Assembly: GCA_945910005.1 (NCBI GenBank)
Contig: OX246741.1
Location: forward strand, 5,820,788 to 5,884,787
Length of the DNA stretch: 64,000 nt
Source of the DNA: Isoperla grammatica
Lineage: Eukaryota > Arthropoda > Insecta > Plecoptera > Perlodidae
Direction of reading: 5' to 3'
Of this stretch, positions 42,831 through 55,503 are shown one piece after another (within the stretch, counting starts at the first letter, position 1; every line of letters starts with the position of its first letter). Below the pieces are notes generated by a model that searched no databases, had not been told where the DNA came from, and saw only the letters and a program-made list of their open reading frames with translations. Made by a program: the position numbers and the translations under genes.

Positions 42831-43870
42831 GTGTATACTTTAAATAATTAATGGTATTGTTTGATGATGGGAGAATAAAAGAATTACTTTCATTCTAATA
42901 CAAAAATGTGTTTACATGTAAATGGAAGTACACTGTGTTGTCCATTGCACTACTTTATAGGCTCATTTTAAAAGCTCCTGTTGATAGGCCTACGTATAGT
43001 AGTCCTAAGCTTACATTAATTGGCTTTTGCATAAGAACACGAAGTGTTTATAATAATTAGTCATCTGTGATAACTGTACGTGCCACCCATAAACTTGGTT
43101 TGGAGGGGGGGGGGGGGGGGGGAGGTTGAAGGTGGACCCGGACGCAAAAGTATTATATTTGATGATAAATAATGTATGAGCAAAAGTGAAACAGCTGGGC
43201 TGTCTGATACTTTTCAATTTTGAAATTGGCCGAGGGTTGTTTGTAAACATCCCGGATTATCCATTGAGAAACACTTCGGAAAAGTACTATTATGATTAAC
43301 AGTGCAGGGAATCAAACCAGTGACCTTTCAAACTAGTGGTGCATGCTAGCGAAACACTATTTCTATAAGAAAAGCTAATACTAGTTTTGTTTCCCTTATC
43401 AATGCGCATAGACTAATTTAAGTTTATTGAGTGACCCACAAAGCGTACCTCACAAACCTCAACCCAAAGTTCGCAAGGAAAGGTTGATGCATAATGACTG
43501 TGTTCGTAAGTATAAGATATAAAGTTAAAAAAAACTTACAACCCGTATCCGTTGTGAATCGGATCGAGGTATATATTTGGCTTGTCGGGCCGGGCGGACA
43601 CACGAAGAACTGTGTTATGTATGCAATCTACCATATTGTTGGTTTGGTATACGCACACACATTGCTTTGTTTATAACGTGAGTGTGTGTGTGCGGGGGGG
43701 GGGGAGCAGACTGCCAATACACATCACAAATAATTTTCAAACATCAACACAAACTAAATTCAAAGTTTCACAAATCTAGTAGTTTGCATTACGTTGCACA
43801 GGAATTGATAAAGGCAACTATTATGTGGGGGGGGGGGGGGGGGGGGGGGCTCTATTACGATAAAATATGT
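42831..43870. other. Intron with two long poly-G runs
   Basis: Runs of 18 G (43105-43122) and 23 G (43827-43849). A further SINE-like inverse T arm (GGGAATCAAACCAGTGACC) lies near 43308. No gene recognised. Confidence 0.5.
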
Positions 43871-43875
43871 AATAC

Positions 43876-44142
43876 CGATCGAGATCCGGCTAATGGTTAG
43901 CAAACAAGTCGCTAATTCGGGAGATCGCAGGTTCGATACCCGCTTTACCGGCTGGCTATCTTGACTGAAGTTTAGCCTCAAGGTTTTCGCAATCATAGAG
44001 GCGAATGCTGAAATTGAGTCATACCACGGTCATACGAATAGCTCTCGGGCAATCTTCCACAACTAACCAAATACCACAGTAAATGTCACCTGAAGAGGGC
44101 CAAGTTGTGCAGGTCCTACCAACAATTACGATTATTACTGAT
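43876..44142 (+). repeat. tRNA-derived SINE
   Basis: An A-box-like TGGTTAGCAAAC is followed by GGTTCGATACC (B box) in a T-arm-like hairpin, a tRNA-unrelated body and a tail ending CAATTACGATTATTACTG. The cloverleaf is incomplete, so this is not a tRNA gene. Confidence 0.5.
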
Positions 44143-46095
44143 ACGCCTGTTATAAGAGCCTCATCACAGATAACAAATTAAAACAAATTAAATTTGTATC
44201 TGCATGGCCTCATGCATAATCATATCCCAACTGTAAATGGTTTGTGAAGTTCTGTGTTATTTCGTGTGTGGTTTAAGTAAGCAGTGCAATCTGCCATCTT
44301 CACATATCACAATAAATAATGCACCTACAAATTTAAAACAACAATAAGACAGATTCTATGTCGACGCATCCACGGCTCAGACACAACCAACGATCGTAAT
44401 AGTCATAAGCTTCGCAGCTGACTACCTTTATGACATTATGGCAATGAGCGTATAATTATTTGATTGTATATGAGAAGTGACATCTTACATAAGCGTTGAG
44501 GCAGTTCAAATATATTATTGTATTTGTGTAATTCAAATATTGCGTGGCCTCGTTACCGTAGGTCCAAGCTAGTGAATTTAAATTTCTTATGACCTTACTA
44601 CGTAATGTATAAACATATTAAAAATCACTAGCATGTGTTTATAAACACGTTTTCATATTACATCCAACTATTAGTCTATTAGATTGCAATGAGTGGGAAT
44701 AGACATTATCAATATTTTGATACCTGTTTCACGTTACCTATCGGGACCACAGAAAAAACTGCTATGAAATTGCTACTGCATTTGTAATTGGTATTCAGCA
44801 TAGGCACACTCATAATTGTCATACAGAATCGAAATGTCTTGGGCCGGAGTTAACGTCTGCAGACTCATAATGTGTTTACTTTGGGTTAGTCTGTTAGAAG
44901 GTCAACCCAGTTGTGGACAAAATGTGTAATGTAAGGGCCAGTTTTTATCAGTCAGTGATTAAGCTAACTAGGGATTTTGAGAATGCTATCATACTGTTAG
45001 TAACCAAATATCAAATACATCCTAATTACTCTTATCAAAGTGTTAGAATTCATATTCCAGCGACTTTAAATTCGTATGTAGACTACATTGTATTTGGTAT
45101 AGACAGATCATTGTTCTCTAAACGTTGCATAATTTAAAATCTTTGTAAGCTTGACAAATGATTAAATAATAGCCAACCAGAATAAACATACATATACTAT
45201 TTTATTTCCTATTTATCAAACATTTGGGCTTATGAATTCAATAAATTATAACTAAGTTGCGGGTTTTTTTAAAATTGGTATCATATACAAAATTAGTTTG
45301 AACTAAAAAATATCATTTTGAATATATGTTTAGGTTGTAAATACATTTTACATTGACAATATTGGTAATAGCCCCGGTTGCACTAAACACTGATTAAAAA
45401 GTGATTGAAAAACCGGCCCTAATAATTGTAATCGACCTTTTAATGTAAATACTAGAATTTGTTACGCAAACGTTCAGAAGCCACGTAAGTTTAAATTGGT
45501 TTATAGTGCTGATTTGGGTTGCTTTGCCATTGTCACCGTGACATTCAAGCAAAAGTAACGTAATGTAGCAGTATAGGTACTACAATTGTAACACAATGGT
45601 ATTATTTTAATTGTTTGTGCAAAAGATGCACATTTCTCACTATGACAAATAATGATTATTACTACATGTTGTGACCCGCACGTCTCTTCTAGGTTTATTT
45701 TATTTCGTATAGTTTTGTTTCTAGTAATAGACACGTGATATTATTATTATAAATATTCGACACGCAATGACTTGGATAAATTCTATGTGATTTAGAACGG
45801 ACGAACGTCCTATAGCAACGAAGAATTCAATAAATTCAAAGTTGTTCTGAATCAGCCTTGTTGATTCTGGCATCTGTCCACAGATGTTCGCACTGTCCAA
45901 TCACAGGTTCATATGTTTACATATTTGAAATATAGATCCTTGATTGGTTAATATCGTTCACTCGTCGATGGTGTTCGGAGCCTACAGGGTTGGTTTAGTC
46001 ACTTTAGTTAAAGTCCCCCACTGAAAATCAGTCTTGTTACTGAGATGGGTAGAATCTATAAATACGAATGTATTTTATTTTATTTATTTAGAACA
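44143..46095. other. Intron, no gene recognised
   Basis: AT-rich. The open frame at 44913-45137 has no domain. Confidence 0.5.
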
Positions 46096-46120
46096 GCATT
46101 GCTTGATAAAGGGAGAAAGA

Positions 46121-46931
46121 CAGTGGCGTAGCTTTCCCCGGGCAACAGAACCTGGTGGGCCCCTAACATATACTCGTAAACGTAATTTTGTATTGTGTCC
46201 GGGATTATGTTCATTCTATTTTGACGCTAGTCGACTAGACATCGCGTCGGCTAATACAACAATTGTCCATTGTTGTTAATTATTGTCACTGATTGTTGGT
46301 TTAGTCTGCTAGCTAGTCGAGTAGATTTATACTGTATAGACTTGTTTTTTACATGAAGAGCAACAATAATGAAAACTAGGATCTGGGACGAAATTGTCAA
46401 TAGCAAAATTAGTGTTACAAAATTCAACTTAAATGGCATAAATTCACCATTGATTTAGAGCTTCCAATTTCTAACTAACCGGATATCGAACGAATTGATT
46501 AGGTGATCGTAATATATTCTTTTCTTCTGAGTGAGCTATTTTCGATCGAAAGTGTTCTATTCCAATGCATTATTCAAAATTGTGAAAAAAGCGTTCTGAA
46601 CTTGCAACAGTAACTGGTATAGTGTTAGGAAATTACCATCAATGCTGTTCACAGAACAAACATCAGGAAAGTGAAATATGCAGTATTTTGAAACTACACT
46701 TTTATAGAAGCAAGATTTACAATGTCACTTACAATGTCAATTGAACACGACCGAAATGAGATGATCCGCACCGGCAATTATTAATTTAATAGTTGTTGGT
46801 ATGAGTTTCGAATTTTATTGAAGCTTAAACAATGATAGGTTTCCAACTCAAGCCAGTCTAGAAACCGGGCCCCTCTAGAGGCTAGACCACGGGCCCCCGG
46901 GCTTCGCCCGGGCTTTTCCTATACGCCACTG
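46121..46931. mobile_element. hAT-type MITE, 811 bp, TSD GAGAAAGA
   Basis: An exact 8-bp duplication GAGAAAGA (46113-46120 and 46932-46939) flanks ends CAGTGGCGTAGCTTTCCCCG and ATACGCCACTG. Inside both ends lies a GCCCGGGC-like block. No transposase is present. The element splits an older dispersed repeat that is uninterrupted at 47618-47735. Confidence 0.93.
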
Positions 46932-47617
46932 GAGAAAGACTGTCATGAATATTTTGGAAGTTACATCAAGTTACAAACCGCATGGTAACGGGGGAGCGCG
47001 AGTGTTTCCGAGCAGTTGCTATTATCATTGAGTTTATTATTGTACACAATTTTTTTTTTTAAATTACTACACTAATAAACTCAATTTGCTATTATGCTGG
47101 TGCATTTGTGTTGACGTGATAAGAACGAAGGTGCGTAGACGCGCTATCTAATTTATTGCTGTCTGTTGGATAAACATAATATTTAGTATATTATAAGTAC
47201 AGTAGTATTATGAACTTATCATAAGTATTGGTTTGCACAAACACTGTTAAAATTCTGTGAAGTTGAAAAACCACGCAACTTTACAATAGCTTTTGGGTTT
47301 ATTTGCCCTTATGATTGTACTGTTACATTGGTATAGGTATTTATTTAATGTAAATCTTGCTACACAGAGGCCTTATTTTACGCCCATATTCTTGAGTTTA
47401 ATTTTAATTTTTGCAAAAGAAACGCAATCTCACCATAAGTATGCCTACTCATGATTGATTAATATTATTGTAACCCATATTTGTCTTAGTTCAACTTACT
47501 CCGAATAGTATTATTTATATTTATTTCTCGTAGTGGAAGGCTATCTATTATAACTATTCTGTGAACAATATTATTGAGAAATTGAATGTAATGTAGATGC
47601 AAGAAGAACGACTGGCA

Positions 47618-47735
47618 TAATCATTGCTTGATGAAGTGAGGGCTATCTCCGTAAATATTTTTAGTTCAATACAGTTACAAAACGCGAAGTGACGGCCGAC
47701 GGGGAAGCGAATGTATTTCCGAGCAGTGGTCGCTG
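47618..47735. repeat. Dispersed repeat, uninterrupted copy of the 46096-47035 host repeat
   Basis: CATTGCTTGATGAAGTGAGG ... CAGTTACAAAACGCG ... TTTCCGAGCAGTGGTCGCTG parallels the two halves flanking the hAT element at 46096-46120 and 46940-47035. A weaker third relative may lie near 54830. Confidence 0.6.
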
Positions 47736-47739
47736 TTGT

Positions 47740-47992
47740 AAGCGAGACTCATCGACCATCACACCGCCACCGCGTGAGATCAACTGGTGAGGTCACGTGA
47801 CGCGCGACAGATCTCGCCCGTAAAAGCTACGGGTAGAGCCGATCAGAGCCGAACTTGAGCGACCGTTTCGCTAGTCTCCGCCCACCAGGCATCTACAATA
47901 TTCGTTATCTTCGCCGTAACTTCCAACGCGGAGTTGGCCTCGTCTCAGCGAGCCCTCTTAATGTAATGGTGCTACATGTCGTTTTCATATCG
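47740..47992 (+). promoter_or_regulatory. CpG-rich patch with a possible alternative first exon
   Basis: A CpG-rich block in an AT-rich intron ends at a consensus-like donor, CATATCG|GTAAGTG (47993). A frame open from 47837 includes an ATG at 47966 reading MVLHVVFIS and reaches the donor in phase 0. That is the phase needed to enter the shared innexin exon at 50930. The product would lack TM1 and loop 1. Promoter and exon status are inferred only. Confidence 0.3.
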
Positions 47993-48126
47993 GTAAGTGT
48001 TGAACGAGGGATTTTTTTATTTTTTATTTATTTATGAATTGACCCCATACAGCATTTTGTGTTAACAGTGACCAGTATAACAACGGATGATTAACAACGA
48101 TGCATGAAGATGAAGAAGGGAGGAGG

Positions 48127-48165
48127 GGAAGCCTGGTACCGGCACGTAGCCTACTCCTGTCGATT
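48127..48165 (+). repeat. Dispersed repeat with TGGTACCGGCACGTAG core
   Basis: Second copy of the motif described at 39172, with CGTAGCCTACTCCTGTC. Confidence 0.55.
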
Positions 48166-49907
48166 TGTCGATTTGTTCCTCAATGCGGAGTTATACATTG
48201 TAAAAATGTTATTTCGCGTTTAAATGACGGGCCCCAAACACTTGTCGGTAAAAGTAAGGAACACTATGTAAACTGAAATCAGGGAATTCAGGGAAGTATA
48301 TGTTTTAATTTATTTATATCAATTGCGTTCGTTAGTCTCTCAACAAAAACCTTTATAACATTTATATGATTTTTCTTCTTTTTATTTTGATTTACATTGT
48401 ATTTAAAAATGTATATGATTGAAATGTCAGAAAAAGTAAGAGAATCATAACATATATAACACACGCACATTATCATTATGCATTATACAGTATGCGACTT
48501 ATCTCACACATAAACTAAGGGAGCTAAGGAAGTTTCTAATTTTCTCTTAACTGAGATATGTTTGGTTTGGTCGTGTCTTGTAAAAAATATATCTTTTGGA
48601 AAAATGTTTGAATAGCAAAACCAACACTAACAAAATATTATCTCTTAAGATTAGTAACTATTTTTTTGTTACATACAGGAGTTACCACGTTTTGAATAGA
48701 TAAGAGTCTAGAGAATACATGTTTCGTCATTTTTCGTTCGATCCTAGCCCTATCGTGTAGCTTCAATGTTTTTCTAATGCAAACAAGCTCCACTCGTTAT
48801 TACATAACTACACCACGAGATTCAACAAACTGAAGACATCTTTCTCCCAAAGCAAACCACTCATTCTTCAGTCATCGCCAGGACTGATGAAAACCTGATA
48901 GAAACATTGAGATATCCAGTTCATCAAACAACCTATGATGTTTATATTATCTCAAACAGAGGTTTCATCATGTTTGCGTCAAGAGACGATACACGTCATT
49001 TATGCGATACGGGTACATAAAAGAAGAAGAAGAAGAAGAAGCTAGTCAAAGGGAAGCAACAGAAAAAGATTATGATTGGTGGGACGGTGTGATTCACACT
49101 ATACCGTTCGGTAATATGGAAATAGAATTTCTGTTTTTGTCGAATCAGAATTTCCGTTGTCTATTTGAGTTCGTGTTTTATTTTAGTCGCTTCGAAACGG
49201 CATTCTGTTTTTATGACGAGTGTAGACAGACCGTGGATAAATACTTCCTTCGGTAATATTACGTAGTTCTATCGCTAGAGGTTGCCTTGTCTTACTATTT
49301 GGTAATACTTGGGTTGAGTTTCATTGAAGCGTATTCAACAATAGTTAGTTCTCTAGTTAGTTGTCACAACAGTAGTTGTAAAAGGTTGTTACCTCGCCCC
49401 AACCGGGAATCGAACCCAATATCTTTTGAATTGACTTTTATAAATGGGTGGCGCCTCAAAAAGCGGTGGAAATAACATGGAAAAAATAAACAACAACAAT
49501 GTGATGGAGTTTATTTGTAACTAGTTTTACAACTTGGTAACACAAAACTTCCAATTTCTTTACGAATCTATTAAATTAAATTTTTTTATTTTTACGAACT
49601 CAACAAAGGTTATGTCTGAGATGGCAACAAATGAATGGAATGAAGGTCTACAGTTAAATCATTAAGGATGTAATGATAAGATATACGTCGTAAAGGTATA
49701 CCTGGTTTAAGTATTGAATAGCAATCAAACCAAAACCAGGAATTAAAATCCCAAACTCTAGACGGCTCAGTAGTCAAAAGTAGTATACATAAGTCATCCA
49801 ACAAGCATGTAAAATACTCCACTCAGATTTGCTGTGACTTTCACAATACATTAATTAAGATCAATAGAACTTTATGAAACTTTCGAAGCCAGCCTTAAAA
49901 CCCAGTT
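48166..49907. other. Intron, no gene recognised
   Basis: Contains a short (GAA)n at 49021-49041 and an inverse B-box-like GGGAATCGAACCC at 49406. No domain was found in the open frames. Confidence 0.5.
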
Positions 49908-50091
49908 TCACAAAACTTTTAGTCCAGAGATTAGGCGTTAATCGGAGATTTTTTCCGAAAAACCCATAGCGGCTGCATACTAGAAGACGTGTCATGCATT
50001 TTATATGTTATGTGTTGAAACCATGGTAACCAATGGCCAACCAACCACATTATGATATCTGAGATTAACAAAGTTTTGTGAAATTGGACAT
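49908..50091. mobile_element. Foldback MITE
   Basis: The left end CCCAGTTTCACAAAACTTTT and the right end AACAAAGTTTTGTGAAATTG are inverted. Internally GCGTTAATCGGAGATT and CTGAGATTAAC are also inverse. Same family as 10441-10592 and 61721-61882. Confidence 0.75.
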
Positions 50092-50929
50092 AAATCACCG
50101 AAATATTCAAACATTCTTTTTATTTGTAGTCTCTTGCCTGTTCCCAACAAAAACAGAAGACATTTTACTACAGGATTCACTTGTTTCACTGATGATAATA
50201 TATTGTATAACTTGCTCGTTGCACTTGGTAGCAACGAATCAGAATATCCGTTTGAAATCGTTGGTTGGTAGCTGAGGATATTCTATTTACGGCACGTTTG
50301 AATTAGTGAGTTGTGAGTCTTAAACTCGGAACTAATTAACAGCTGGCGGTGGTTTATAGACGGCAGTGGCTGGTAACAGTCTTATAGATGGCGGTGATTT
50401 TAAGTGCACCCATTGGTGGAGGTGCCGGGTTGATATTTAACCCACGAGTAATGTCTTCCTGATCATAATCTATATTTCTAATTTCATTGTTATTATAGGC
50501 TATCCAAATCAACGGTTGTAATGATTACATTCAAAACCACAATAGATCAATGCAGATATACTTGTTTATATGTTACACTTTGATTCAAATATAAAACGAT
50601 GTAGATTTTTATAATCTATGAATAACTCATTTTAATTAATTCTGCCCATCTATACGTGTGATAAGCGTATCTTTTTATGCAAAATACGAACTGGTTTGTC
50701 ATTCTGTATTGACTGTGTTAGTATCCCTTTAAAACTAACATGGCTTCCCTTGCGAGGGGGGAGGGGGGAGAGTTTGACATATGTCATGCAACTTGTCATT
50801 GCTTGATATGATTATAGATTGTAAGTAAATCACACACGTAATCATTTTCTCATTTGTCAGATATAAATATAATATGGCTTCACTAGGAAGTAGTTTAATA
50901 TTAATGCGACTTGTTGTTGGTGATTGCAG
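50092..50929. other. End of the intron before the shared innexin exon
   Basis: No exon recognised. It ends at the acceptor TGGTGATTGCAG (50929), preceded by a T-rich tract. Confidence 0.6.
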
Positions 50930-51149
50930 GCGATTCTGTTCTACACACCGCGATGGCTGTGGAAGAACTGGGAGGGGGGTAAGATCCACGCACTAATGAT
51001 GGACCTCGACATCGGGATCTGCTCAGACGTGGAGAAGAAGCAGAAGAAGAAACTACTACTGGAATACTTGCTGGAGAATCTCAAGTATCACAACTGGTGG
51101 GCCTATCGGTACTTCTTCTGCGAGCTTTTGTCTCTAGGCAACGTCATAG
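50930..51149 (+). CDS. shakB: Innexin shared exon 3 (TM2 remainder, cytoplasmic loop, TM3 start)
   Basis: This constitutive coding exon is shared by all 5' blocks. It encodes [18 protein letters not shown], then MDLDIGICS, the basic cytoplasmic loop with [13 protein letters not shown], then [21 protein letters not shown], the start of TM3. It enters in phase 0 after an AG acceptor and leaves in phase 1 (ATA G|GTAAGA). The sequence is strongly ShakB-like. Its last 79 bases plus 10 intron bases are the founder of the 34-copy array that follows. The true exon carries GAGCTTTTG where every array copy inspected has GAGCTCTTG, so array and exon have diverged. Reading on past 51149 meets a stop at 51233-51235, so the first donor must be used to make a full protein. 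Confidence 0.96.
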
Positions 51150-54063
51150 GTAAGACCTGCTCTCTAGTATCACAACTGGTGGGCCTATCGGTACTTCTTC
51201 TGCGAGCTCTTGTCTCTAGGCAACGTCATAGGTAAGACCTGCTGGAGAACCTTAAGTATCACAACTGGTGGAGGTAAGACCTGCTCTCTAGTATCACAAC
51301 TGGTGGGCCTATCGGTACTTCTTCTGCGAGCTCTTGTCTCTAGGCAACGTCATAGGTAAGACCTGCTCTCTAGTATCACAACTGGTGGGCCTATCGGTAC
51401 TTCTTCTGCGAGCTCTTGTCTCTAGGCAACGTCATAGGTAAGACCTGCTACAGAACCTCTAGTATCACAACTGGTGGGCCTATCGCTACTTCTTCTGCGA
51501 GCTCTTGTCTCTAGGCAACGTCCTAGGTAAGACCTGCTACAGAATCTTTAGTATCACAACTGGTGGGCCTATCGCTACTTCTTCTGCGAGCTCTTGTCTC
51601 TAGGCAACGTCATAGGTAAGACCTGCTACCTAGTATCACAACTGGTGGGCCTATCGGTACTTCTTCTGCGAGCTCTTGTCTCTAGGCAACGTCATAGGTA
51701 AGACCTGCTGGAGAACCTCTAGTATCACAACTGGTGAGCCTATAGGTACTTCTTCTGCGAGCTCTTGTCTCTAGGCAACGTCATAGGTAAGACCTGCTGG
51801 AGAACCTCTAGTATCACAACTGGTGGGCCTATCAGTACTTCTTCTGCGAGCTCTTGTCTCTAGGCAACGTCATAGGTAAGACCTGCTGGAGAACCTCTAG
51901 TATCACAACTGGTGGGCCTATCGGTACTTCTTCTGCGAGCTCTTGTCTCTAGGCAACGTCATAGGTAAGACCTGCTCTCTAGTATCACAACTGGTGGGCC
52001 TATTGGTACTTCTTCTGCGAGCTCTTGTCTCTAGGCAACGTCATAGGTAAGACCTGCTACAGAACCTCTAGTATCACAACTGGTGGGCCTATCGGTACTT
52101 CTTCTGCGAGCTCTTGTCTCTAGGCAACGTCATAGGTAAGACCTGCTGGAGAACCTCTAGTATCACAACTGGTGGGCCTATCGGTACTTCTTCTGCGAGC
52201 TCTTGTCTCTAGGCAACGTCATAGGTAAGACCTGCTCTCTAGTATCACAACTGGTGGGCCTATCGGTACTTCTTCTGCGAGCTCTTGTCTCTAGGCAACG
52301 TCATAGGTAAGACCTGCTGAGAACCTCTAGTATCACAACTGGTTGGCCTATCGGTACTTCTTCTGCGAGCTCTTGTCTCTAGGCAACGTCATAGGTAAGA
52401 CCTGCTGGAGAACCTCTAGTATCACAACTGGTTGGCCTATCGGTACTTCTTCTGCGAGCTCTTGTCTCTAGGCAACGTCATAGGTAAGACCTGCTGGAGA
52501 ATCTCAAGTATCACAACTGGTGGGCCTATCGGTACTTCTTCTGCGAGCTCTTGTCTCTAGGCAACGTCATAGGTAAGACCTGCTAGAGAACCTCTAGTAT
52601 CACAACTGGTTGGCCTATCGGTACTTCTTCTGCGAGCTCTTGTCTCTAGGCAACGTCATAGGTAAGACCTGCTGGAGAATCTCAAGTATCACAACTGGTG
52701 GGCCTATCGGTACTTCTTCTGCGAGCTCTTGTCTCTAGGCAACGTCATAGGTAAGACCTGCTGGAGAACCTCTAGTATCACAACTGGTTGGCCTATCGGT
52801 ACTTCTTCTGCGAGCTCTTGTCTCTAGGCAACGTCATAGGTAAGACCTGCTAGAGAACCTCTAGTATCACAACTGGTGGGCCTATCGGTACTTCTTGTGC
52901 GAGCTCTTGTCTCTAGGCAACGTCATAGGTAAGACCTGCTACAGAACCTGTAGTATCACAACTGGTGGGCCTATCAGTACTTCTTCTGCGAGCTCTTGTC
53001 TCTAAGCAACGTCATAGGTAAGACCTGCTACCTCTAGTATCACAACTGGTGGGCCTATCGGTACTTCTTCTGCGAGCTCTTGTCTCTAGGCAACGTCATA
53101 GGTAAGACCTGCTCTCTAGTATCACAACTGGTGGGCCTATCGGTACTTCTTCTGCGAGCTCTTGTCTCTAGGCAACGTCATAGGTAAGACCTGCTACAGA
53201 ACCTCAAGTATCACAACTGGTGGGCCTATCGGTACTTCTTCTGCGAGCTCTTGTCTCTAGGCAACGTCATAGGTAAGACTTGCTGGAGAACCTCTAGTAT
53301 CACAACTGGTGGGCCTATCGGTACTTCTTCTGCGAGCTCTTGTCTCTAGGCAACGTCATAGGTAAGACCTGCTACCTCTAGTATCACAACTGGTGGGCCT
53401 ATCGGTACTTCTTCTGCGAGCTCTTGTCTCTAGGCAACGTCATAGGTAAGACCTGCTAGAGAACCTCTAGTATCACAACTGGTGGGCCTATCGGTACTTC
53501 TTGTGCGAGCTCTTGTCTCTAGGCAACGTCATAGGTAAGACCTGCTGGAGAACCTCTAGTATCACAACTGGTGGGCCTATCGGTACTTCTTCTGCGAGCT
53601 CTTGTCTCTAGGCAACGTCATAGGTAAGACCTGCTGGAGAACCTCTAGTATCACAACTGGTGGGCCTATCGGTACTTCTTCTGCGAGCTCTTGTCTCTAG
53701 GCAACGTCATAGGTAAGACCTGCTACCTCTAGTATCACAACTGGTGGGCCTATCGGTACTTCTTCTGCGAGCTCTTGTCTCTAGGCAACGTCATAGGTAA
53801 GACCTGCTGGAGAACCTCTAGTATCACACCTGGTGGGCCTATCGGTACTTCTTCTGCGAGCTCTTGTCTCTAGGCAACGTCATAGGTAAGACCTGCTAGA
53901 GAACCTCTAGTATCACAACTGGTGGGCCTATCGGTACTTCTTCTGCGAGCTCTTGTCTCTAGGCAACGTCATAGGTAAGACCTGCTAGAGAACCTCTAGT
54001 ATCACAACTGGTGGGCCTATCGGTACTTCTTCTGCGAGCTCTTGTCTCTAGGCAACGTCATAG
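51071..54063 (+). repeat. 34-copy minisatellite of the exon 3 end plus splice donor
   Basis: Units of 80-89 bp contain the exon end TATCACAACTGGTGGGCCTA ... GCAACGTCATAG and the donor GTAAGACCTGCT. I counted 34 occurrences of the exon end with its donor, including the real one. Variants differ in the linker: CTGGAGAACCT, CTACAGAACCT, CTACCT or CTCT before CTAGTATCAC. In most copies exon AAGTATCAC has become TAGTATCAC, giving an AG acceptor-like site after a pyrimidine-rich stretch. Each copy thus resembles a 64-nt exon. One copy (51260-51280 region) is internally deleted. The final copy is followed by GTAAAAATATATA. Confidence 0.96.
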
Positions 54064-55503
54064 GTAAAAATATATATAAATATATATTCTCATTAATCCG
54101 TTAATTTATTTGTATATTTATCACAATATTATGTTATACAAGCAGCGTGGGTTGATCAGGATGCCAACTGGTATTCATAGATAATTTATTTTTCTCGAAT
54201 TCACTTTTATCTTCTTCTTCTTGCTAACACAGCCAGCAACATTGTTTGCGAGTTATCAATAAGCGAACTGCAGCCAATTGATGTGCTACTATTAATCAAT
54301 GCTAGAGTTGAGTGTCAGGTTTTAGACGCTCATCAGAACTTACTTTGCTTTCTATCATGAGTGGTTCATGATGAATTGAACCAATTGGATGGTAGCAGTC
54401 GTTAATGTGATTAATGTTCTGATTAATTTTAAGAGATAAATTGTATTACCACCTTCTCTGAGGAACCTTCGATTTCTATCCGTTAAAATTGCTTGAATTG
54501 CTTTAAAATTGTAACAAAGTAAACTATAATATGTCATCCCGGATAGAATTTAGCGCTCTTTATTTTGATTATTATTTTGTTCCAATAAATACTTCTGTTT
54601 TTCAAATGTTCATATTTAACTATGAAAGGTTGTAGCAACAACACATTGCAAAAGTTAAATAAGAGCATTACGCTATACATTAAGGCATAGAACAATGAAT
54701 CTTCTTCTCATTGGGTGAAAAGTGTTACTTTCATGTACGTTGGAATATTTGTGTTTAAAGAACTAGAAACATTTTGATGGAGAATACCACAAGAAAATAG
54801 TGCCGAAATTAAAAGCCATTAAATAGCTACGATGCTGGGGAATGTGGTGTTAACATTGTGAACGAATTGTGTTCCCGAGCGGTAACATTTCTAAAATAGT
54901 TGACACCATAACATGTTATCATATTCTACACTATCGGGATGTTTTAAGACAGACGGTTGGACTATATGTGGAAAACTGATTGTTCCCAATGCGTATCAGG
55001 GCCCACGAACATATTATACATTTTGCTTCGAGCGTATTATCTAGAGAGTTTGTTCTGTAGATAGATATATATTAGCATCACAATAACCACTATTTATTTA
55101 CTGCAATTATGATTTTATAAAATCTATCAAGTCATGAATAAATGTTATTTTTGACAGTCTGCATCCCAGAATATTTTTAATGTATCTATAGATTGCAGCA
55201 CATTCGCGACGGAGGGGGCTAGGAAGTTAAAAACTATAAATAATTGTTTTATTTTTATAAACAAATGTTATACGTGATTCGCAAAGTGAAAAATAGCTTA
55301 TAATTTTTACTAAAAAACAATGTTGTAAACAACCTCATCGATTAGTTCGTCATATACGAGTGGTTCGTGAGTCGTGACCAATCAGCGGTCGGTATTTGTA
55401 AATGTGGCTCGCTGGTTTGGCCATGCACGAATACTATGACGAAAACATGAGTGAACCAGATGTTGAACTGTTTTGTTTGAAAGACACGTTTGTCCGTCCG
55501 CAG
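54064..55503. other. Intron between shared exons 3 and 4
   Basis: AT-rich with no recognisable exon. It ends at the acceptor TTTGTCCGTCCGCAG (55503). Confidence 0.6.

Noticed and set aside
51150..54063. CRISPR-like regular array
   Set aside because: The repeated unit is innexin exon plus splice donor, there are no unique spacers, and the genome is eukaryotic.
54064..54066. The last array donor as the true end of exon 3
   Set aside because: Reading from exon 3 through the array hits a stop at 51233-51235, so the first donor at 51150 is required.
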